From the NCBI GenBank assembly GCA_016931015.1, contig JAFGFP010000109.1, positions 1-6,958 on the forward strand: 6,958 bases of DNA. The letters are read 5' to 3'. The stretch is from Dehalococcoidales bacterium (GTDB lineage: Bacteria; Chloroflexota; Dehalococcoidia; Dehalococcoidales; UBA5760). The translations under genes were made by a program, and so were the position numbers. This document shows positions 1-5,734 of this stretch, in pieces (within the stretch, counting starts at the first letter, position 1; each line of letters opens with the position of its first letter). The notes below the pieces were generated by a model. It was not told the DNA's origin and did no database searches. It was given only the letters and a program-made list of their open reading frames with translations.

Positions 1-699
1 GAGCTTACCGCCTTTCCGGTGCAGCCCAATAAGGCGATTGTGGGCGCTAACGCCTTCAGTCACGAGTCGGGGATTCACCAGGACGGCGTTATCAAGATGC
101 CCATTACCTACGAAATAATAGACCCCCGGACGGTGGGCCTGCCGGCTTCGAGCCTGGTGCTGGGTAAGCTCAGCGGGCGTCACGCCTTTAAGGAGCGGCT
201 CGCGGAGCTGGGCTACAGCCTGTCCGAGGAGGACTTTACCCGTGCCTTTGCGGCCTTTAAGGAGCTCGCCGATAAAAAGAAAGAGGTCACCGACCGGGAC
301 ATCGAGTCTATCATCGCTCAGGAGCTGCGCACCGTGGCTGAGGTCTATCACCTCGACTGCGTCCAGGTGTCCTGCGGCGATAGGGGTATCCCCACCGCCT
401 CGGTCAGGCTTATCGGCCCTGAGGGCGAGGTTCTGGCCGACGCCTCTCTGGGGACAGGCCCCGTGGATGCGGTGTATAAGGCGATTAACCGTATCGTCGG
501 TATGCCCAACGAGCTTATTGAGTTCACGGTCAAATCGGTGACCGAGGGCATTGATGCCATCGGCGGGGTACTTATTCGTATCGAGAGTGAGGGGGTAACC
601 TACACCGGGCGGGGTGCTGACACCGACGTTATCGTGGCCAGCGCTAAAGCCTATATGAATGCGCTTAACCGCTTGATAGCGGCTAAGAAGGCAGGCTAG
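1..699 (+). CDS. leuA: 2-isopropylmalate synthase, C-terminal part (left-truncated by window)
   Basis: This enzyme condenses acetyl-CoA with 2-oxoisovalerate to 2-isopropylmalate, the first committed step of leucine synthesis in the cytoplasm. The frame is open from base 1, so the in-frame GTG at 19 is an internal Val and not a start. The window holds the last 232 residues; the family is about 500-520 aa, so roughly 280 residues, including most of the TIM barrel, lie to the left. Seen here are the post-barrel signature GANAFSHESGIHQDG (about residues 15-29 of this fragment), a linker with VLGKLSGRHAF, and from about residue 110 the LeuA allosteric dimer domain (VQVSCGDRG, then a GTGPVDAVYKAINRIV stretch). 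That domain normally binds leucine for feedback inhibition. The C-terminus looks complete, ending at TAG 697-699. It is followed after 3 bases by the mgtC-like gene and then leuCDB-cimA. A homocitrate synthase is the main alternative, but the context favours LeuA. Confidence 0.95.
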   Translation, partial: ELTAFPVQPNKAIVGANAFSHESGIHQDGVIKMPITYEIIDPRTVGLPASSLVLGKLSGRHAFKERLAELGYSLSEEDFTRAFAAFKELADKKKEVTDRDIESIIAQELRTVAEVYHLDCVQVSCGDRGIPTASVRLIGPEGEVLADASLGTGPVDAVYKAINRIVGMPNELIEFTVKSVTEGIDAIGGVLIRIESEGVTYTGRGADTDVIVASAKAYMNALNRLIAAKKAG

Positions 700-702
700 A
701 GG

Positions 703-1107
703 ATGTCACCTGAGCTTGAGATGGTCGTCCGCGTCCTGGTGGCGCTTGGTTTGGGGGCGGCTATCGGCTACCAGCGGGAGCGGTCGGGTAAATCGGCTGG
801 CCTCCGAACCCACATCCTGATTTCAGTAGGCGCGGCGCTGTTTACCGTGGCCTCGATTTATGGATTCGGCCCGGTTACCGATGCGGCCCGGGTGGCGGCG
901 GGGGTGGTCGCCGGAATCGGCTTCATTGGCGCTGGGGCAATCATCCATCGCGGTGGCGGTGACATCGTAACCGGCCTGACTACGGCGGCTACTATCTGGG
1001 CGGTGGCGGCGATTGGACTGGCCGCCGGGGCCGGTTTATTCCTGGTTGCCGGGGTGACGACGGGTGTTACGCTGCTTGTTTTGTGCCTTCCCCGCCACGT
1101 TCGCTAG
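703..1107 (+). CDS. Short MgtC/SapB-family membrane protein
   Basis: This is a small, very hydrophobic 134-aa inner-membrane protein of the MgtC/SapB family. Family marks are visible in order: GxxRER at residues 22-27, GLRTH at 33-37, GIGFIGAGAII at 71-81 and GLTTAATIW at 91-99. Likely membrane segments are about 8-23, 37-55, 64-81, 90-108 and 110-129. Salmonella MgtC is over 200 aa and carries a C-terminal cytoplasmic domain; here only the membrane domain is present, as in many short bacterial members. MgtC is known for growth under Mg2+ limitation and for acting on the F1Fo ATP synthase, but the role of short forms is unsettled, so I assign no specific function. The ATG lies 3 bases after the leuA stop, with a modest AAGAAGG (685-691) upstream, which implies translational coupling. 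Its position between leuA and leuC is unusual. Family membership is confident; function is open. Confidence 0.9.
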   Translation: MSPELEMVVRVLVALGLGAAIGYQRERSGKSAGLRTHILISVGAALFTVASIYGFGPVTDAARVAAGVVAGIGFIGAGAIIHRGGGDIVTGLTTAATIWAVAAIGLAAGAGLFLVAGVTTGVTLLVLCLPRHVR

Positions 1108-1140
1108 CCCGGCGGCTTTGCCTCAATAACCCGAGATAAA

Positions 1141-1146
1141 AGGAGG
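1141..1146 (+). promoter_or_regulatory. Shine-Dalgarno site of leuC, supports a TTG start
   Basis: A perfect AGGAGG lies 5 bases before TTG at 1152. The next in-frame ATG (1329) would remove about 59 conserved N-terminal residues, so this site decides the start in favour of TTG. Confidence 0.8.
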
Positions 1147-1151
1147 TTTTC

Positions 1152-2408
1152 TTGACGCTAACGGAGAAGATACTGGCGGCTCATACCGATAAAGAGACAG
1201 TAAGCCCTGGTGAGTTCGTCAACGTCCGGGTCGACCTGGTTCTGGCTAATGACGTTACCGCCCCCATTGCCATCCGGGAGTTTCAGAAGATAGGCCTGAA
1301 GCGGGTCTTCGACCCTAAGAAGATAGTCATGGTGCCCGACCACTTCACCCCCTGTAAGGACATCGCCTCTGCCGAGCAGGTAAAGCTGATGCGTGAGTTC
1401 GCCCGCGAGCAGGGGATAATCTATTTCGAGGTTGGCCGGGTGGGCATTGAGCACGTGCTCCTGCCGGAGCAGGGCCTGGTTTTACCGGGGGACGTCGTCA
1501 TCGGGGCCGATTCCCATACCTGTACCTACGGGGCTCTGGGCGCCTTCGCCACCGGCGTGGGCTCGACCGACGTCGCCGCTGCTATGGCTACCGGGGACAT
1601 CTGGATGAAGGTGCCGCCGGCGATTAAACTGGTGTATCACGGCAGCCTGGGGGAGTGGGTGATGGGTAAGGACTTGATTCTGCATACCATCGGCGACATC
1701 GGTGTCGACGGCGCCCTGTATTCGGCGATGGAGTTTTGCGGCGAGGCGATAGACGCACTGTCGATAGAGGGCCGCTTTACCATGGCTAACATGGCTATCG
1801 AGGCCGGGGCCAAGGCCGGTATCTTCCGGGTGGACAACCGGACTCAGCTTTACATAAAGCCAAGGGCCAAGCGTCCTTACCGGGTCTACGAGCCGGATAA
1901 CGGGGCCGGTTACGCTAAGGTTATCGAGTATGATGTCGCTACCATCGAGCCTCAGGTGTCGCTACCCCACTCGCCGGCCAACGTTAAGCCGGTGAGCCAG
2001 GTGGGTAATATCGAGATTGACCAGGTGGTGATTGGCAGCTGCACCAACGGCCGTATTGAGGACTTGCAGGTGGCGGCCCAACTGTTAAAAGGGAGAAAGA
2101 TTCATGACCGGGTGCGCTGTATCATTATCCCCGGCTCGCAGGAGGTATATCTCGATGCCCTGACGCGGGGCCTGTTCGAGGTATTCGTTAAGGCGGGGGC
2201 GGCGGTGAGCGTGCCCACCTGTGGGCCCTGCCTCGGGGGGCACATGGGGGTGCTGGCGGCCGGCGAGCGCTGCGTCTCCACCACCAACCGTAACTTCGTG
2301 GGCCGGATGGGCCACCCTGAGTCGGAGGTCTATCTGGCAAGCCCGGCGGTGGCCGCGGCCAGCGCCATTTTGGGTAAGGTCGCTCACCCGGATGAGGTCA
2401 CGGGGTAA
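1152..2408 (+). CDS. leuC: 3-isopropylmalate dehydratase (isomerase), large subunit
   Basis: This is the [4Fe-4S] subunit of isopropylmalate isomerase. With LeuD it converts 2-isopropylmalate to 3-isopropylmalate through a dehydrated intermediate, and it very likely also isomerises (R)-citramalate to 3-methylmalate for the CimA branch. Aconitase-family marks are clear: PDHFTP near residue 62, GADSHT with D120-S121-H122, the GAFATGVGSTDVA helix, and the three cluster cysteines C297 (GSCTNGR) and C357/C360 (CGPC). At 418 aa it belongs to the short archaeal/thermophile-type class shared with homoaconitases, not the ~466-aa enterobacterial class. Translation most likely starts at TTG 1152, directly after AGGAGG. 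A 44-base gap separates it from the mgtC-like gene, and leuD follows after 48 bases. Homoaconitase activity is the alternative by sequence class; the leuA/leuB/cimA context argues for isopropylmalate isomerase. Confidence 0.95.
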   Translation: MTLTEKILAAHTDKETVSPGEFVNVRVDLVLANDVTAPIAIREFQKIGLKRVFDPKKIVMVPDHFTPCKDIASAEQVKLMREFAREQGIIYFEVGRVGIEHVLLPEQGLVLPGDVVIGADSHTCTYGALGAFATGVGSTDVAAAMATGDIWMKVPPAIKLVYHGSLGEWVMGKDLILHTIGDIGVDGALYSAMEFCGEAIDALSIEGRFTMANMAIEAGAKAGIFRVDNRTQLYIKPRAKRPYRVYEPDNGAGYAKVIEYDVATIEPQVSLPHSPANVKPVSQVGNIEIDQVVIGSCTNGRIEDLQVAAQLLKGRKIHDRVRCIIIPGSQEVYLDALTRGLFEVFVKAGAAVSVPTCGPCLGGHMGVLAAGERCVSTTNRNFVGRMGHPESEVYLASPAVAAASAILGKVAHPDEVTG

Positions 2409-2440
2409 AGAGACGGGGCCGGGGGTTGGTGGAAGTAACT

Positions 2441-2446
2441 AAGGAG
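2441..2446 (+). promoter_or_regulatory. Shine-Dalgarno site of leuD
   Basis: AAGGAG lies 10 bases before ATG 2457, within the 48-base leuC-leuD gap. It supports that ATG as the start, giving the family's usual N-terminus. Confidence 0.6.
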
Positions 2447-2456
2447 TCATCGTATT

Positions 2457-2957
2457 ATGCACAGAGGTAAAGTCCATAAATACGGCGCTGACGTGAATAC
2501 CGACGTCATTATTCCGGCGCGCTATCTTAACGTCTCCCAGCCGGAAGAACTGGCCCGGCACTGTATGGAGGATTTGGATAAGGACTTTGTAAAGAAGGTC
2601 GAGCCGGGGGACATCATCGTGGCGACTACTAACTTCGGCTGCGGCTCGTCCCGGGAGCACGCCCCGCTGGCGATTAAGGCGGCGGGCGTCTTCTGTGTTA
2701 TCGCCGAGACCTTCGCCCGTATCTTCTTCCGTAACGCCATAAACATCGGCCTGCCCCTGCTGGAATGCGCCGAGGCGGTGGCGAATACCGAGTCGGGCGA
2801 CGAACTGGAGATTGACCTGGCGGGCGGCAAGATAAAGAACCTGACCCGCAACCTGGAGTTTACCGCCCAGCCTTATCCCCCCTTCATGTCCGAGCTGATT
2901 GCCAGCGGCGGGCTGATTGGTTACACCAGAAAGAGGCTTGAGAGCAGGAGGGTTTAG
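2457..2957 (+). CDS. leuD: 3-isopropylmalate dehydratase (isomerase), small subunit
   Basis: This is the swivelling small subunit that completes the LeuCD isomerase active site. At 166 aa it matches the short archaeal/thermophile-type LeuD/HacB class; enterobacterial LeuD is about 200 aa. Visible marks are GADVNTDVIIPARYL (residues 10-24), the HCMEDLD stretch (35-41) and the active-site loop FGCGSSREHAP (60-70), which carries the catalytic Ser and Arg of the aconitase swivel fold. The substrate-recognition loop reads YLNV at residues 23-26; this position separates isopropylmalate isomerases (YLRT-like) from homoaconitases (YLVY/F-like) in methanogens, so the loop alone is not decisive here. 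The C-terminus (GLIGYTRKRL) is typical. The stop lies 1 base before the leuB GTG, so translational coupling with leuB is likely. Context supports action on isopropylmalate and citramalate. Confidence 0.95.
   Translation: MHRGKVHKYGADVNTDVIIPARYLNVSQPEELARHCMEDLDKDFVKKVEPGDIIVATTNFGCGSSREHAPLAIKAAGVFCVIAETFARIFFRNAINIGLPLLECAEAVANTESGDELEIDLAGGKIKNLTRNLEFTAQPYPPFMSELIASGGLIGYTRKRLESRRV
2946..2950 (+). promoter_or_regulatory. Shine-Dalgarno site of leuB, decides a GTG start
   Basis: GGAGG lies inside the last codons of leuD, 8 bases before GTG 2959. It places the leuB start there rather than at the in-frame GTG 2917, which would add a 14-residue extension without family similarity. Confidence 0.8.
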
Positions 2958-2958
2958 C

Positions 2959-4056
2959 GTGCACTTCAAGATAACGGTCTTACCCGGGGACGGCATCGGT
3001 CCTGAGATTACAACCGAGGCGGTTAAGGTCTTAAAGGCTGTCGGCAGCCGCTTTAACCACGATTTCAGCCTGGAGTACGGGCTGTTGGGTGGGGTGGCTA
3101 TTGATAAAACGGGAGCCGCGCTCCCCGAGGACACCCTGAAGCTGTGCCGCGCCAGCGATGCGGTGCTGCTCGGGGCGGTGGGCGACCCGAAGTGGGATAA
3201 CGACCCCCAGGCCCGGGTTCGTCCTGAGGACGGTCTTCTGGGCCTGAGAAAGGGGCTGGGGCTTTTTGCCAATCTGCGCCCGATTAAGGTCTTTCCGGTG
3301 CTGATTAACGGGGCCAACCTGAAGCCGGAGGTGTTAAAAGGGGTGGATTTCATATTCGTCCGGGAGCTTACCGGCGGTATCTACTTCGGGCGGCCCAGGA
3401 AGCGCTGGCAGACCGCGCGGGGGTGGCGGGCGATTGATACCATGAGCTACTCCGAGCCGGAGATTGAGCGTATCGTCCGCGTCGGCTGTGAACTGGCGCG
3501 GGGGCGGGGTAAGAAGCTGGTCTCGGTGGACAAGGCTAACGTGCTCGAGTCCTCCCGCCTCTGGCGTCAGATAGCCGTTGAGGTAGCCAAGTCTTATCCC
3601 GACGTCGCGCTGGAGCACATGTTCGTCGATGCCTGTGCCATGCGTCTCATTCAGAACCCGGCCTATTTCGATGTCGTGGTTACCACTAATATGTTCGGCG
3701 ATATTCTCACCGACGAGGCCTCTATGCTGGCTGGTTCCCTGGGGATGCTCCCCTCGGCCAGTCTGGCGGGGGTGCCTCAGGAAAAGGCCGGCACCTTCGG
3801 GCTTTACGAGCCGAGCCACGGCAGCGCCCCGCGCCGCGCCGGGCAGAATGTGGCTAACCCGCTGGCCACCATTCTCAGCATCCCCATGATGCTGCGCTAC
3901 TCCTTCGGCCTGGGAGAGGAGGCGCAGGCGGTGGAGGACGCCGTGAGCGAGGTGCTCAGCGAAGGTTACCGCACCTATGATATTATGAGTGAGGGTAATG
4001 AGAAGGTCGGCACCAGGGAGATGGGTGACCTGGTTGTCGGGAAGGTAAGGAGTTAG
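2959..4056 (+). CDS. leuB: 3-isopropylmalate dehydrogenase
   Basis: This enzyme oxidatively decarboxylates 3-isopropylmalate to 2-oxoisocaproate, and here probably also 3-methylmalate to 2-oxobutyrate. From GTG 2959 it is 365 aa, the usual family length, starting VHFKITVLPGDGIGPE. The catalytic set aligns with Thermus thermophilus IPMDH: R97 and R107 (R94/R104), R135 and Y142 (R132/Y139), K192 in VDKANVLE (K185), and metal ligands D224, D248, D252 (D217/D241/D245). The oddity is the coenzyme site: after EPSHGSAP the sequence reads R292-R293-AG, where NAD enzymes have Asp-Ile (Asp278 binds the adenosine ribose hydroxyls) and NADP isocitrate dehydrogenase has Lys-Tyr. Coenzyme preference may therefore be altered. 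The gene begins 1 base after leuD and ends 4 bases before cimA. Tartrate or isocitrate dehydrogenase paralogues are possible by fold but unlikely in this operon. Confidence 0.95.
   Translation: MHFKITVLPGDGIGPEITTEAVKVLKAVGSRFNHDFSLEYGLLGGVAIDKTGAALPEDTLKLCRASDAVLLGAVGDPKWDNDPQARVRPEDGLLGLRKGLGLFANLRPIKVFPVLINGANLKPEVLKGVDFIFVRELTGGIYFGRPRKRWQTARGWRAIDTMSYSEPEIERIVRVGCELARGRGKKLVSVDKANVLESSRLWRQIAVEVAKSYPDVALEHMFVDACAMRLIQNPAYFDVVVTTNMFGDILTDEASMLAGSLGMLPSASLAGVPQEKAGTFGLYEPSHGSAPRRAGQNVANPLATILSIPMMLRYSFGLGEEAQAVEDAVSEVLSEGYRTYDIMSEGNEKVGTREMGDLVVGKVRS
4046..4052 (+). promoter_or_regulatory. Shine-Dalgarno site of cimA
   Basis: TAAGGAG at the very end of leuB lies 8 bases before GTG 4061. 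It supports the GTG start, which puts the conserved YDTTLRDGAQ motif 6 residues into the protein, as expected for the family. Confidence 0.75.
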
Positions 4057-4060
4057 TAAG

Positions 4061-5656
4061 GTGACTTCGGTTCAGCTTTATGATACCACCCTGCGCGACG
4101 GCGCCCAGAAGGAGGGTATCTCCTTCTCGGTGGTCGATAAGCTGAATATCGCCCGTAAGCTCGACGAGCTGGGTGTCCACTTCATCGAGGGGGGCTGGCC
4201 CGGCTCTAATCCCAAAGACGTCGAGTTCTTCCAGCGGGCCAAAGAGCTTAAACTGGCTAAGTCGGTGATGGTCGCCTTCGGCAGCACACGGCAGGCCGGT
4301 ATCCGGGCGGAGGCGGACGCTAACCTCAAGGCGCTGGCCGGGGTTGGGGTGGGTACGGTTACCATCGTGGGCAAGAGCTCGGAGCTACAGGTTACCAAAG
4401 TGCTGGAGACCTCGCTCGAGGAAAACCTGGCCATGATTCGTGATTCGGTCGGCTACCTCAAGGGGGAGGGCCTTACCGTTTTCTTCGATGCCGAGCACTT
4501 CTTCGACGGCTTTAAGGCTAATGCTGGGTACGCTCTGCGCTGCCTTGAGGTGGCGGCGGAGGTCGGCGCCGACTGTCTGGTGCTGTGCGATACCAACGGC
4601 GGCTCGCTGCCCGCTGAGGTGGTAGCCGCTATCGAAGCGATAAAGGCTAAGGTGGCCGCTCCCCTGGGGATTCACACCCACAACGACGGCGAGCTGGCGG
4701 TGGCTAACACCCTGGCCGCGGTCGGGGTCGGGGTAAGCCAGGTTCAGGGGACAATCAACGGCTACGGGGAGCGCTGCGGTAATGCCAACCTCTGCTCCAT
4801 CATCCCCGACCTGAAGCTCAAGATGGGTATCGACTGTGTTACCGATGACGAACTGGCCAAGCTGGTTGAGGTCGGCCACTATGTGACCGAGGTGGCTAAC
4901 CTCGTCCCCGACATCTCGCAGCCTTACGTCGGTTCCAGCGCCTTCAGCCATAAGGGCGGGCTTCACGCTTCGGCGCTGGCCAAGTGGTCGGAGAGCTATC
5001 AGCATATCGACCCGGAACGGGTGGGAAACCAGCCGCGGGTGGTCGTCTCCGAGCTTTCCGGCCGAAGTAACGTTATCTACAAGGCAAAGGAACTGGGCAT
5101 GGCGCTACCCTCCAAAGGGGAGGAGCTTAAGGAGCTGGTGGGCCGCATTAAGTGGCTGGAGAGCCGCGGCTTCCAGTACGAGAACGCCGAGGCCTCCTTC
5201 GAGCTGCTCCTGCGCCGGGCGCGGCCGGACTATCAGCCGCTCTTCGAGCTGGTTGATTTCATGGTGGTCGTGGAGAAGAAGCGGCGCTCACCCACCAGGG
5301 AGGAGCTTGAGGAGATGCTCTCCGAGGCCACGGTGAAGGTAAGGGTGGGCGGTGAGATAATGCACACCGCGGCCGAGGGTAACGGCCCGGTTAACGCCCT
5401 CGACCACGCCCTGCGTAAGGCGCTGCTCGGCTGCTACCCGAAGCTGGCCAGCGTCCGGCTGGTTGACTACAAGGTGCGCATCCTGGAGGAGAGCGTCGGC
5501 ACCGAGTCTCAGGTTCGGGTCATCATTGAGTCCAGCGACGGAGTTAACCAGTGGCGTACCGTGGGTAGCTCCACCAACATCATCGAGGCTAGCTGGCTGG
5601 CCCTGGCCGACAGCCTGGAGTACTGGCTGCTCAGGCAGAAACGGGACACCGATTAA
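4061..5656 (+). CDS. cimA: (R)-citramalate synthase
   Basis: This enzyme condenses acetyl-CoA with pyruvate to (R)-citramalate, giving 2-oxobutyrate for isoleucine without threonine deaminase. At 531 aa it has the full architecture: a HMGL-like TIM barrel with YDTTLRDGAQKEG (residues 7-19, R12 and D13 catalytic/metal), the CimA-type HFIEGGWPGSNPKD segment near 40, DTNGG near 179, metal ligands H205 and H207 in HTHND, and GTINGYGERCGNANL near 230. Next come a linker domain with SAFSHKGGLHASAL (H302) and a C-terminal LeuA-type regulatory domain from about residue 400, with an NGPVNALDHALRKAL stretch. The EGGWPGSNPKD and GAQKEG wording fits CimA rather than LeuA or homocitrate synthase. Start GTG 4061 follows TAAGGAG. 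It is the last gene of the operon, and the LeuCD and LeuB enzymes it needs are encoded just upstream. Isoleucine feedback through the C-terminal domain is likely by family knowledge, not shown here. Confidence 0.95.
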   Translation: MTSVQLYDTTLRDGAQKEGISFSVVDKLNIARKLDELGVHFIEGGWPGSNPKDVEFFQRAKELKLAKSVMVAFGSTRQAGIRAEADANLKALAGVGVGTVTIVGKSSELQVTKVLETSLEENLAMIRDSVGYLKGEGLTVFFDAEHFFDGFKANAGYALRCLEVAAEVGADCLVLCDTNGGSLPAEVVAAIEAIKAKVAAPLGIHTHNDGELAVANTLAAVGVGVSQVQGTINGYGERCGNANLCSIIPDLKLKMGIDCVTDDELAKLVEVGHYVTEVANLVPDISQPYVGSSAFSHKGGLHASALAKWSESYQHIDPERVGNQPRVVVSELSGRSNVIYKAKELGMALPSKGEELKELVGRIKWLESRGFQYENAEASFELLLRRARPDYQPLFELVDFMVVVEKKRRSPTREELEEMLSEATVKVRVGGEIMHTAAEGNGPVNALDHALRKALLGCYPKLASVRLVDYKVRILEESVGTESQVRVIIESSDGVNQWRTVGSSTNIIEASWLALADSLEYWLLRQKRDTD

Positions 5657-5734
5657 GCCCGGCTCTTCGGGGAGTAGCCACCGTCCGCTTCGTAAGCGCT
5701 CCCTTTATCGCCTTGAACTCAGTCCGTTTACCGG

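Larger units (their letters stand above)
1..5656 (+). other. Probable leucine/isoleucine operon leuA-mgtC-leuC-leuD-leuB-cimA
   Basis: Six co-directional genes have gaps of 3, 44, 48, 1 and 4 bases and no visible terminator between them, so one transcript is likely. The promoter and any leader or attenuator would lie left of the window. No internal promoter was recognised; the 44-base gap before leuC holds only its ribosome binding site. Confidence 0.75.

Noticed and set aside
1152..1174. TTGACG resembling a -35 box at the leuC start, with GATACT downstream
   Set aside because: The spacing is only 11 bases and TTG is the leuC start codon itself behind AGGAGG, so a promoter is not supported.
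2917..2958. Upstream in-frame GTG start for leuB overlapping the end of leuD
   Set aside because: It would add 14 residues with no family similarity, while GTG 2959 has GGAGG at 8 bases and yields the normal IPMDH N-terminus.
2439..3353. Long open frame (304 codons) on the - strand, antisense to leuD and the start of leuB
   Set aside because: It lies wholly over two clearly conserved + strand genes, resembles no family I recognise and has a low-complexity Arg/Ser/Pro composition. It is a shadow frame of GC-rich coding DNA.
4385..5005. Open frame of 206 codons on the - strand inside cimA
   Set aside because: It is fully antisense to a conserved gene and has no recognisable domain; it is explained by codon bias of cimA.
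5657..5734. Possible terminator hairpins between cimA and the larA-like gene (CCCG...CGGG at 5658-5672; CGCTT-CGT-AAGCG at 5686-5698)
   Set aside because: Stems are only 4-5 bp and neither is followed by a T run on either strand. Nothing else recognisable lies in this gap.
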